64,000 nucleotides of DNA, taken from assembly GCA_009774245.1 (NCBI GenBank), contig VSNM01000023.1, positions 1 to 64,000 of the forward strand, read 5' to 3'. Below the pieces are notes generated by a model that did no database searches, was not told the origin of the DNA, and worked only from the letters and a program-made list of their open reading frames with translations. Made by a program: the position numbers and the translations under genes. Of the stretch, positions 44,835-53,305 are shown one piece after another (position 1 is the first letter of the stretch; each line of letters begins with the position of its first letter). This DNA comes from Lachnospiraceae bacterium (lineage in GTDB: Bacteria > Bacillota > Clostridia > Lachnospirales > Lachnospiraceae).

Positions 44835-47096
44835 TCACAAGTCAAAATCAAAATCATCCAGCCCCTCGATCATCTGCTGCGCATTCTCATCGAGCACAGC
44901 GTTCACCACCTCGCTGACTTCCTGACCGTTCAGTCCGAGTATCTCGCCGAGGTTTTCTGCGATCTGGTCCTTCTCCGCCGCGGAAAAATCCGCAAAGGCG
45001 CGCCGCAGGAACACCAACGCACGCTTGAATTCCTCGTCGTCCAGTGTGACGAGATAATCATTGAGACTTTCCCACAGCGACAGCCTTGCGATCAACGCAT
45101 ACCTGTTCTTCATCGCCAGCCCCTCAAACCAACCCGCGCCCAGATCGGCGGGAATGCCCTTTGACAGGCGCCTTGACACCTCCATACGGAGCTGCTGCGT
45201 GTCCATGGTGCCGCGCTCGAGCAGTATCGCCGCCGCGAAACCTGACAGCTTCGTGTTCAGATCGTCCCGCTCTGAGATGCTGTCAAGCACCTTGAGCCAC
45301 TCCACGCTGTTCAAAAAATCATGTGCCAGCTCTGTGCTGTTGAGCTGCTCCATCGCCGTGATAATCACCTTACTCGCCGCATCGTCGCACACACAGGCCG
45401 CTTCCAGTATCAGACAAGCCCTATAAAACAACTGCTGCAGAATCGGCTCCAGTGGCTTCGCATCAATCCTGCGGATATTTCCATACTGTATGACAACCGA
45501 CAGCCGCTGTGCCGTCTTTGCCAGCTCCTCCACCGATACGGCATCGACCGCCATGCCCTGCAGCGCTGCCGTCGCGTAGCCGACCGCCCGCTCCATACCG
45601 CAATAGCAGGCGTCCTCTATGACAAGCGCGATCTCACCAATCTTGTCCGCATTCTCCACACGCTCCTTCATGGCAAATGAAGCCGCGCCCTCGATCGTAT
45701 CGCCCTTTAACGCGGACTCCACCAGCTCAATCTCTGCCTCTGGCGTCCACCGCGCTACCCAGTGCTCAGACCAGGTCGCATTATCTTGGCTGACCGCCTG
45801 CTGCTGGGCAAAGCTCACGTTGATAACGCGCAGCCGATGCAGGAAAAACGACCGGTGCAGATCCATAAATGCTGCTTTCTCCGAGCTGACACGCCTGTTT
45901 TCCCGCAGATCGAGCATCAAGTCCTGCGCTGTGATATCGCGGTATTTCTCAAGCTTTAAGTCCTTTAGCTGTCTGTAAAAATCCTCCTGAACACTGGTGC
46001 GGCTCACCCCGTCAGGCAGCGCTCCGATCACGGTACCAATCTCCGTGTCAGCAGTCGCAAGGATAATATTTGACACACTCCCCTCGCCGAGACAGGTCTG
46101 TGCCGCATCGCGCAGATCTCTGAGCGACGCGATCGTGCCGCCCCGAAGCTGCGCTAGAGACATCGCCAGCCTGACCGCCTCGATCACGGACGCGGACGAA
46201 ACCGGATTCCCTTTGTCGCGCTGGTATTCGGCCAGCCGTATCAGATAACTGTAAACGGCATACATCGGCTCATCTCTGTTTAATCCCTCCCACAAAAGCG
46301 CATAGTAGGCAGGCGCCTTGTTTCCGGCGCCATACCCCGCCCTCGTGGAAAGCCGGTAATACGAATACGGCATCAGGGTGTGGTTTGCCTCCACCCTGGG
46401 CATCCCTGATATATCCTCGCCGGCGTCCTGCCAGTCCTTCAGTCCCTCCACATGGTAGGAACCCGTCACCACGACGATGTTCTCCGGTTCCACGCCTGCA
46501 TCCACAGCCTTTCTGATCTGACGGCGCATGTAAGCTTCGCGCAGCACAATCTCCGCCCAGTCATTCTCTTTCCCTTCCGTGAGACTTCTGATGTTGGCGC
46601 CAAAGCTGTTTGCCCCCTGATGATAGGCTTCCATGCTTCCCGCCTGCTCCATGACGCGCTCCCAGAACGTGTCGTGTCCGTCCTCGCCGCTCTGCCGATC
46701 CAGCTGCTCGTAGACACTGACTCCGGCATTGCCTCTCTTCTCTTCCCCCTCCGCCTCCTGCATACCACGCTCCGGTATCGCCAGAAAGGTCTCCGAGGGC
46801 AGATCGATGAAGCGACACTCCACATGATGCTTATGGCACCACCAGATCGCCTGATACTCCGGCGAGTACTCCGCAAAGGGATACAGCACTGTCCTCACAG
46901 GCGCCTCCTTCGTGTAGGCGAGCACCGCAATCGGCGGCTTTGTCTCCTCGCGCACCATATCGGAGAGCATATCCGCAAAGTCACTCGGTCCCTCCACCAG
47001 CACGAGCCTGGGCTTCTTCTCATCCAGATACGCTCTCAGATAATATGCTCCAGCGGGCGATAAATGCCGTATTCCGAAAAAATTTGGCTGATTCAT
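44835..47096 (-). CDS. DUF5682 family protein
   Basis: A 753-residue soluble protein of the DUF5682 type. The N-terminal 250 residues look TIKI/EreA-like (LVLVEGPSDF, later VVVTGSYHVEGL), a fold often hydrolytic. The rest is helical. DUF5682 proteins occur in clusters with MoxR, VWA and SWIM proteins, but no function is known. It lies 55 bp downstream of the MoxR gene. Confidence 0.75.
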   Translation of the reverse strand: MNQPNFFGIRHLSPAGAYYLRAYLDEKKPRLVLVEGPSDFADMLSDMVREETKPPIAVLAYTKEAPVRTVLYPFAEYSPEYQAIWWCHKHHVECRFIDLPSETFLAIPERGMQEAEGEEKRGNAGVSVYEQLDRQSGEDGHDTFWERVMEQAGSMEAYHQGANSFGANIRSLTEGKENDWAEIVLREAYMRRQIRKAVDAGVEPENIVVVTGSYHVEGLKDWQDAGEDISGMPRVEANHTLMPYSYYRLSTRAGYGAGNKAPAYYALLWEGLNRDEPMYAVYSYLIRLAEYQRDKGNPVSSASVIEAVRLAMSLAQLRGGTIASLRDLRDAAQTCLGEGSVSNIILATADTEIGTVIGALPDGVSRTSVQEDFYRQLKDLKLEKYRDITAQDLMLDLRENRRVSSEKAAFMDLHRSFFLHRLRVINVSFAQQQAVSQDNATWSEHWVARWTPEAEIELVESALKGDTIEGAASFAMKERVENADKIGEIALVIEDACYCGMERAVGYATAALQGMAVDAVSVEELAKTAQRLSVVIQYGNIRRIDAKPLEPILQQLFYRACLILEAACVCDDAASKVIITAMEQLNSTELAHDFLNSVEWLKVLDSISERDDLNTKLSGFAAAILLERGTMDTQQLRMEVSRRLSKGIPADLGAGWFEGLAMKNRYALIARLSLWESLNDYLVTLDDEEFKRALVFLRRAFADFSAAEKDQIAENLGEILGLNGQEVSEVVNAVLDENAQQMIEGLDDFDFDL

Positions 47097-47151
47097 ATGA
47101 ACTCCTTACTCATTTGATTATTCCCATCAGAACTGCACAAGACAGATAGCT

Positions 47152-48237
47152 TTACCCTTCCAGACTCCTGCACGCCTTATACAGTCCCAGCCACTCAGAA
47201 CCACGCTTTTTCATGACATTTTCAAGATATTCTTTCCACGCAACCCGGTCCTTGTCCTCGTCCTTGATGACAGCTCCCTGCAGCGCAGCCGCCAAATCCT
47301 CATCGGTGATCGTACCGTTTCCAAAGCTTCCTGCCAGCGCCATGCTGTTGCACAAAAGCGATATCGCCTCTGCAGTGGAGAGAACTCCCGACGTCCCCTT
47401 CACCTTCTGCGCGCGATCCAGCGTCTCCCCGCGGCGAAGCTCCCGGAAGATCGTGCACACCTTCTCGATCACCTTATCTGCAGGCGGCTTTGCATTCAGA
47501 TCAAGATTTTCTGACAGCTGTATCACACGGGTTCTCACTATCTCCATCTCGGAGTCCAGATCGGCCGGCGCCGGAAGCACCACGATGTTAAAGCGGCGCT
47601 TGAGCGCGGCGGACATCTCGTTGACGCCCTTATCCCTCGTGTTTGCCGTCGCGATCACCGAGAATCCCTTCTTCGCGGCGACTTCGACCGAAAGCTCCGG
47701 AACCGAGATTCTCTTTTCCGACAAAATGGAAATCAGCGCATCCTGCACCTCTGACGCACAGCGTGAGATCTCCTCAACGCGCGCGATCGTTCCTGTCTCC
47801 ATCGCGTTGAACACCGGACTCTTTAACATCGCCTCGTGCGACGGTCCCTGCGCGATCAGCATCGCATAGTTCCACGAATATTTAATCTGCTCCTCCGTCG
47901 TCCCCGCTGTCCCCTGTATCACTTTGGTCGAATCGCCGTTGATTGCCGCTGTCAGATGCTCGGAAAGCCAACTCTTCGCGGTTCCCGGCTCACCGATCAA
48001 CAGCAGCGCCCTGTCCGTGACAAGCGTCGATATCGCGATCTCCACAAGACGCTCATGTCCTATGTATTTTGGCGTGATCTGTGTTTTTCCAACCTTTCCG
48101 CCACAGATATAGGTCTTTACGGACTGCGGCGACATGCGCCATCCTGTCGGCACCGGTTTTTTCTCCGCCGCGATCAGCGCGTCAATTTCCTTCTGAAACA
48201 ACTGCTCAGCGGGCAGTCTCAATAATTCTTCGCTCAT
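47152..48237 (-). CDS. MoxR-family AAA+ ATPase
   Basis: A 361-residue MoxR ATPase. Walker A is GEPGTAKSW, and Walker B/sensor regions are ARVEEISRCASEVQ and VIATANTRDKG. MoxR proteins assemble hexamers that act as chaperones with a VWA partner. The start at 48237 follows GGAGG (an earlier in-frame ATG at 48249 precedes it). It is the third gene of the SWIM operon and 23 bp downstream of the HEAT-like protein. Confidence 0.9.
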   Translation of the reverse strand: MSEELLRLPAEQLFQKEIDALIAAEKKPVPTGWRMSPQSVKTYICGGKVGKTQITPKYIGHERLVEIAISTLVTDRALLLIGEPGTAKSWLSEHLTAAINGDSTKVIQGTAGTTEEQIKYSWNYAMLIAQGPSHEAMLKSPVFNAMETGTIARVEEISRCASEVQDALISILSEKRISVPELSVEVAAKKGFSVIATANTRDKGVNEMSAALKRRFNIVVLPAPADLDSEMEIVRTRVIQLSENLDLNAKPPADKVIEKVCTIFRELRRGETLDRAQKVKGTSGVLSTAEAISLLCNSMALAGSFGNGTITDEDLAAALQGAVIKDEDKDRVAWKEYLENVMKKRGSEWLGLYKACRSLEG

Positions 48238-48260
48238 GTTAACCTCCATATTTCATAAGA

Positions 48261-50282
48261 TCAGGTATGATACCATCTGTCCATGTAGTTTTCCAGCTCT
48301 TCCAGCTTCAATTGCTTCGCCTTCAGTTCCCCGCTTCGCACCATGCTGCAGATCGTCCGCATTTCCTCCATTACTGCATCCTTCTCTCCAGGCAGAATCG
48401 TCAGCCATCCATAGAGATTTCCTGCCGAAATCGAAGGATTACTTTTTACAGCATCTACGCCCAGCCCCCTGCAATCTTTCCAGCCGCACTGTTTCAGATC
48501 ATATGTGAGGCGATTCCTGTCATTCATCGAAGCGCCCAGTATCCTCTGATAAAAATATTCGCCAACCTCTTTGCAAAGCGCCTCATCATTTAACGGCGCC
48601 AGTTGTACCAATACCCTTTCATGCTGCTGTGATGTCTCCTGCCTAAGCAGCCATCCGATCAGTTCTTTTGCATATGTCAGTTTGATATGCTTCCTGACGC
48701 TACAGGGCTCGAAACCATAGATTCCTTCATAACCTGATTGATAACGATAAAAATCTTCTGGATCACCATCCACATAATTAGCACAAAAATGATAACAGTT
48801 CTCTTTTCGATCCCACAAAATATAATTCACGGCCTCAATAACCGCCATCAAACGCTCATTTGAACGCTTTTTGACAAGCAACACTTTTTCTGTAACCTGC
48901 TCTTCAAGCCAGTCCACAAAGTTCTCGTCATTAGAAATCTTTACAGCTACAGCAGCTGACAGAAATTTTGCGTTTGTTTTTCCGCTATTTTCATTTTGAT
49001 ACAATTCTAATGCAAGCGCCTTCAGATTTGGTTCTGGATTAACCATAACAGAATGATGTAAAAATTTTCCCAGCGCTGCCTCGATATCCATATCCTTTGT
49101 CTTGTACCAAAACTGTGGCGGAGTCAATGCACCATACAACAACACGTCTCTCTCATACGGATTTTTTGATTCCTGCCATGTTTCCTTGAATAACGCATTG
49201 ATCTTATTCTTTTGTGTTAACAGTTTTCTATAGCAGTCACATATTTGTGCTCCGCCCTTTCCAAACATGGCACGCACAAAATCCTGCAGCCTGCGTGACA
49301 ACTCCTTTTTTTCCTTCTCAGACGCGCTGTCCACTGTATCCAGCTTCTCAAACATGTTATTGAAAACTCCAATCATCAGTTCTGCTGCCCATGCTGTCGT
49401 TGAATTCCTCAGATATTTCAAAACATTTTCTGGCTTTTTCTTTGCCTGCTCTTTAAAAAATTCATTAACCTCTTCCGCCTGTATCGCCGCGAGCAGTTCA
49501 AAGACCTTATCCTTGTTCTTCCCTTTCTCCGTTTTGGTCAGATCAAAAAGCAGGGAGACATTGCCTGGCTCATAGCGAAGCGCCCTGATCAGCTCCGTGC
49601 GCACCTCTTTCTCCGCATCCGCGAGCATTCTGACATAAAAGTCATTCGCCTCTGCCCCGACAAGCTCACCGACCACCCGCACACGGCGCACCATCTCCTT
49701 CTTTCCCTTCGGATCAAAATCTTTGTACAACGCCGGTAAAATCGTCCTGTCACCATCCTCGATCAACCACTGCTCCACATTGTCCGCAAGCTCGGAATAG
49801 GAAGCGCCCAGTGCTTGTACTAATGTATGTTTTACGCGATAATCCCGGAAAAGCTCAGGGTGATGCTCGTGCATATCACACACATATCCATAATGTCCGC
49901 TGCCTGATGTCGTCAGCGCTTCCAGCAGCTCCTTTAATATAGAGTATGGTGCATTGACAATCAGACTGCCTGCATTCTCCTCTGTGCGCAATATCCCATC
50001 AAATTCAATTTCCCCTGTCACCTCCACTGTCCCGAGCGTGCAGAGAACAGCATCCACCAGGGACAGTGCGTCCAGCAGGGCTCCCTGCGGATTCTGGCAC
50101 CCCGGCTCTGTCAGCTTCCCCGTCAGCTGCCCGACCTTGGCAAATACAGGCGATGCCGCCTCCAATGGTCTGAACATTTCATATGCCCTTTTTAATCGAA
50201 AATCCTCGGACAACAGGCTTGTGCCTGCCATCGCAGCCGCGCGAAGCCGCTCGCGCAGTTCATAAATCGGTTCTGTGTTCAT
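48261..50282 (-). CDS. HEAT-like helical protein, paralog 1
   Basis: A 673-residue all-helical protein, likely built of HEAT-type repeats (repeated VRRVRVVGEL..AEKEVRTELIRALRYE style segments around residues 195-240). It is paralogous to the protein at 53306-55252: both start with IYELRERLRAA/IYELQSRLRAA and share AVLCTLGTVEVTGEI. Probably a scaffold or substrate-recognition part of the MoxR-VWA module. It lies 24 bp downstream of the SWIM gene. Confidence 0.75.
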   Translation of the reverse strand: MNTEPIYELRERLRAAAMAGTSLLSEDFRLKRAYEMFRPLEAASPVFAKVGQLTGKLTEPGCQNPQGALLDALSLVDAVLCTLGTVEVTGEIEFDGILRTEENAGSLIVNAPYSILKELLEALTTSGSGHYGYVCDMHEHHPELFRDYRVKHTLVQALGASYSELADNVEQWLIEDGDRTILPALYKDFDPKGKKEMVRRVRVVGELVGAEANDFYVRMLADAEKEVRTELIRALRYEPGNVSLLFDLTKTEKGKNKDKVFELLAAIQAEEVNEFFKEQAKKKPENVLKYLRNSTTAWAAELMIGVFNNMFEKLDTVDSASEKEKKELSRRLQDFVRAMFGKGGAQICDCYRKLLTQKNKINALFKETWQESKNPYERDVLLYGALTPPQFWYKTKDMDIEAALGKFLHHSVMVNPEPNLKALALELYQNENSGKTNAKFLSAAVAVKISNDENFVDWLEEQVTEKVLLVKKRSNERLMAVIEAVNYILWDRKENCYHFCANYVDGDPEDFYRYQSGYEGIYGFEPCSVRKHIKLTYAKELIGWLLRQETSQQHERVLVQLAPLNDEALCKEVGEYFYQRILGASMNDRNRLTYDLKQCGWKDCRGLGVDAVKSNPSISAGNLYGWLTILPGEKDAVMEEMRTICSMVRSGELKAKQLKLEELENYMDRWYHT

Positions 50283-50306
50283 ATATTTCCTCCATTAATT
50301 CATCTA

Positions 50307-51785
50307 TCAATACAACAGCCGCACGACCGCATCCTGCGTAATAATGCTTAGCGGCTGTATCATGAGCCTGCGGTTGTCCTTGTTGTAATAAAACGCGCCG
50401 AGAAGCACCTGATTCTCTAACAGCACACCGTCGGGTAGCATAGAAAGCCGAGTGGTGGTATCCTCCATATCCGGCATATTTCCCAGAAGGATTGTGTCGT
50501 TATTTTTATCAGCAAGCACATAGTCCTCGCCTATTTTTCCAATCTTGTTAAAAGCAACTAACTTAATCAGCATGGGCTGCGTCATCGCGTTTTTGAGGAA
50601 ATTCTTGACGGTCTTAGTCTCCTGCTTGACAGAAGTAGCTGCATGTTGAAAGACAGCCTCGTAATCCGCCTTTTCATACTCGCGTATCTGCGCGCCGTCC
50701 CACCGCACCCTGACATTCCCGTCACCCGGATAGAACACTGCGCTTGGCACCTTTGCCACACCAAAGATGCTGTCCTCCTGCTTGACATACTTCTGTGCTT
50801 TCAGCGGACGGTAATTGTAATTCATATAGATTTCCCCGTCATCTAAGTCTGCCCAGCAGCCAGTATCAATATATTCTTTCCGCGCCTCGTCGTATGTCAC
50901 CCAGAAGGATAACTGCATCAGGCTTGCATCCTTTTTGCTCTTGCCAAGTTCCTCAAGCTCTGACAGCTTCCAGATACCGCCAAGCTCCTCGTACAGTACT
51001 GTATCCTCGAGTGTCACATCATCCTTCTCAAGCTTCTCGTTGATGTACTGGCGCGACTTTTTGATCAAAGTCCACAGCTTCTCGAGTACGCTGATCGCCG
51101 CGTCATAGTGGGACTCGTCATGATCCTTCTGAAACGCCGTGATCTCGATCAGGAGCTGGTTACAAAGCCGCTGCGGCCCTAGCAGGTAATAGTCTCCCAT
51201 CTGCTTTGCAAGCTGCTGATACGTCTTGAGCGAAGCGCCGCCGATCGTGCCAAGTCCTGCTGACATCAGGTCATTAACCACCTTTTCCACCAGGTCAAGC
51301 CCCTCGAGCTGTGACTTTAATTTCTTCACTCTCGCATTCCTGGCTGTCTTTGCGGCGGATGCCTTTTTCTTTTCCGCCTTCTGTTTCTCCTCCTCGGTCA
51401 TCTCGCTTTCGGGCTTTGCGGCCTCGGCAGCCTTGTTCTCCTTCGCCTGCTTTTTATCGCGTTTTTTCTGGATATCCTCGGGAACTTCACAGATGGTAAA
51501 TTCCTTTTTTGCGAGCATTTCATACAATAGTGCAAGACTGTGCTTGCACGGAAACTGTCTGCTGGGGCAGGAACAGCGAAATACCGGATTGTTCTCGTCT
51601 ATGTAATCCGCGGAGGTGATATAGTTGCTCTTGCCGCTTCCTGTGCATTCGCCCATGTACAGCGTGTCGTCCTCTGTTCGTTCAAGCTTGACAAACCCGC
51701 CTTTCTGCGATATCTTTTTGCCGTTTGAAGCTGCCGCCGCATTGGGTGCCAGTGCAAGAATCTGCTGTTCCGTGATTTCTCTCAT
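50307..51785 (-). CDS. SWIM zinc-finger protein
   Basis: A 492-residue protein. The SWIM finger is CSCPSRQFPCKH at residues 71-82 (C71, C73, C80, H82). A Lys/Ala/Glu-rich segment follows (about 105-150), then a mostly beta region. SWIM domains bind DNA, RNA or proteins. It heads the HEAT-MoxR-DUF5682-VWA operon, and its start lies 54 bp from a thioesterase remnant. Its function is not established. Confidence 0.85.
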   Translation of the reverse strand: MREITEQQILALAPNAAAASNGKKISQKGGFVKLERTEDDTLYMGECTGSGKSNYITSADYIDENNPVFRCSCPSRQFPCKHSLALLYEMLAKKEFTICEVPEDIQKKRDKKQAKENKAAEAAKPESEMTEEEKQKAEKKKASAAKTARNARVKKLKSQLEGLDLVEKVVNDLMSAGLGTIGGASLKTYQQLAKQMGDYYLLGPQRLCNQLLIEITAFQKDHDESHYDAAISVLEKLWTLIKKSRQYINEKLEKDDVTLEDTVLYEELGGIWKLSELEELGKSKKDASLMQLSFWVTYDEARKEYIDTGCWADLDDGEIYMNYNYRPLKAQKYVKQEDSIFGVAKVPSAVFYPGDGNVRVRWDGAQIREYEKADYEAVFQHAATSVKQETKTVKNFLKNAMTQPMLIKLVAFNKIGKIGEDYVLADKNNDTILLGNMPDMEDTTTRLSMLPDGVLLENQVLLGAFYYNKDNRRLMIQPLSIITQDAVVRLLY

Positions 51786-51838
51786 ATGATTTTCATTCCT
51801 TTCTCATAATTCGCTATTTTTACTGCGCGGCAAAAAAT

Positions 51839-52011
51839 CTACCGTGCAGCTGTGTGCAATGAGATGACACGCCCCTCTTTATCCAGAAAGCAGTGCGTGC
51901 TTTTACCTGTTGTGGTGTGCATTTCTTCGGTTTCATGGTCTGTCATTTCGCATGATGCATGTATGGTTTAATAGGATTTTCTTCGTTCACTGCCTTCGTA
52001 AGCTCAATCAC
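51839..52011 (-). pseudogene. Internally deleted thioesterase remnant
   Basis: A degraded copy of the gene at 55376-55822. It keeps the first about 20 codons (KAVNEENPIKPYMHHAK) and the last about 30 (ETEE..STHCFLDKEGRVISL), while the middle, with the active site, is missing. The first part ends at a TGA formed at the deletion. It sits between the split Rpn-like genes and the SWIM gene. Confidence 0.8.
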
Positions 52012-52234
52012 TGTTTTTCGCATTTTTATATATCTTCACGTATGCATCATATTGCGCTGGGGTTATGTCCATAAAAGCACATGCTTTTTCTTTTGACATA
52101 TTCAACTTTTTTATCGCGTTATTAACTGCCACTACTTTTTCCCTTGCTTCCGTTACACTTGATGCCTCGTCCCGCGCTTTCTGAACCGCCTCGTCGATTT
52201 CCGGCTGCATGAGTTCTACCAGTGCACTATACAT
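52004..52234 (-). CDS. C-terminal part of Rpn-like protein, separate gene
   Basis: A 76-residue helical protein (MYSALVELMQPEIDEAVQKA, later MDITPAQYDAYVKIYK) that equals the last 76 residues of the Rpn-like nuclease at 55827. It has its own GGGAGG and ATG. In E. coli Rpn nucleases the C-terminal part is made separately from an internal start and acts as antitoxin. Here the short form exists as a distinct gene, directly after the split nuclease part. The function is inferred. Confidence 0.7.
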   Translation of the reverse strand: MYSALVELMQPEIDEAVQKARDEASSVTEAREKVVAVNNAIKKLNMSKEKACAFMDITPAQYDAYVKIYKNAKNSD

Positions 52235-52236
52235 AC

Positions 52237-52986
52237 TCAATCCTCCCTGTTTTTCGAAGAAAAATGCTCGCTGCTCTCAGCGAGCAGAGGATTTTCCTCC
52301 TTTTTTAATTTCTCAAACAATTTCCGGTTTGCCTTCGCCGCAATCTGCAACACCGCTTCTATGTATTCCGCTTCCGGTCTGTCTAGCATTTCCCTTGATT
52401 TATTGATCAACCTTTCGGCCTGCTGCCTGCCCATGTTGTCTGTCAGGGCTCTCAGCCACATATGGCTCGTATCATCCAGCTCCCTTGCCACGATAACCTG
52501 TGTCTTGAAAAATCCGACATTTTCAATATAATAGATACCTCTACCTTTTTTCCTGACCTCACACCCATGAGATACAAACCATTGAAAAAGTACACGCGGC
52601 TTCCCCTTGCGAATCATCGTGACCGTGATTTCCTCGGGAATGTATGATTCGCCGCATTTTCCTGCTTTATACAGACCTGCATATGCGTAAGTCTTAAAAA
52701 ATGCATCCACGTCCTCACTGTCATGTGGAGATTTGTATTCTATAATGTTATGATGTTGAAATATTTTTCCTATCTCATTATCCATGACAATACTGCTGTC
52801 TTTCTTGATCATAAGCAAATCAATCTGTAATGCTTTTATGTTCAATAAATGCTCCGGCTCATATTCAAGTATTTCTTTGTATTCCATAAATTCAAGCCTC
52901 ATTGCGGGCATAAAAGCCATGTGCCATTGTGTTTTATGGCTGTCTATATTATGACTGCCGCTGGCCGGGATTGTATTCTCTGTCAT
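52237..52986 (-). CDS. Rpn-like PD-(D/E)XK nuclease, copy 1, split
   Basis: A 249-residue protein homologous to residues 1-233 of the protein at 55827-56756. The likely nuclease motif is VMDNEIGK with IIEYKSP (E-x-K). An insertion of about 45-55 bp after LFEKLKKEE changes the end to NPLLAESSEHFSSKNRED and stops, so the C-terminal domain is a separate gene. A terminator-like hairpin lies inside the insertion. Promoter and ribosome site are conserved in both copies. Confidence 0.75.
   Translation of the reverse strand: MTENTIPASGSHNIDSHKTQWHMAFMPAMRLEFMEYKEILEYEPEHLLNIKALQIDLLMIKKDSSIVMDNEIGKIFQHHNIIEYKSPHDSEDVDAFFKTYAYAGLYKAGKCGESYIPEEITVTMIRKGKPRVLFQWFVSHGCEVRKKGRGIYYIENVGFFKTQVIVARELDDTSHMWLRALTDNMGRQQAERLINKSREMLDRPEAEYIEAVLQIAAKANRKLFEKLKKEENPLLAESSEHFSSKNRED
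52260..52286 (-). terminator. Terminator-like hairpin inside the split Rpn-like gene
   Basis: On the minus strand TGCTCGCTG-AGAG-CAGCGAGCA is followed by TTTTTC. It lies in the extra segment absent from copy 2, between the nuclease and its C-terminal part. Confidence 0.6.
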
Positions 52987-53062
52987 ATATTTTTCTCCTT
53001 TAGTATATCAGTATGCTGCGGTTTTTACAACAACGTCTTTGTTAGAACTCGTGTTCCAAACT

Positions 53063-53091
53063 ATTGTACGATATTTAAAAGATTCTGTCAA
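53063..53091 (-). promoter_or_regulatory. Promoter of Rpn-like copy 1
   Basis: On the minus strand TTGACA and TACAAT with 17 bases between. A second match TTGTAA-17-TATACT lies at 53002-53030. Both hexamer pairs are kept in copy 2 although the spacer of the first differs. Confidence 0.65.
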
Positions 53092-53160
53092 ATGTTATCA
53101 GAAAATTTGTTCTTATTTTTGCTGTGAGGATTGCCAAATAGAATTGATCAACAATTTTAA

Positions 53161-53222
53161 AACAGCGTAAAAAACAAAGAAATTTATCACCCAGCATAGA
53201 TTCCTTCATTTTTTACGCTGTT
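53161..53222. terminator. 14-bp-stem inverted repeat downstream of HEAT-like paralog 2
   Basis: AACAGCGTAAAAAA and TTTTTTACGCTGTT are perfect inverted repeats around a 34-nt loop. On the minus strand they lie downstream of the gene ending at 53306 and upstream of Rpn copy 1, so they may terminate that gene or be a small repeat element. Confidence 0.5.
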
Positions 53223-53305
53223 ATCTGCGGTCAGCTTTTTTGACCTTCAGTAAATATAAATATCTTACAGGTTTCTGGACAGCTCCGCCTTCATAAACTC
53301 AGTCA

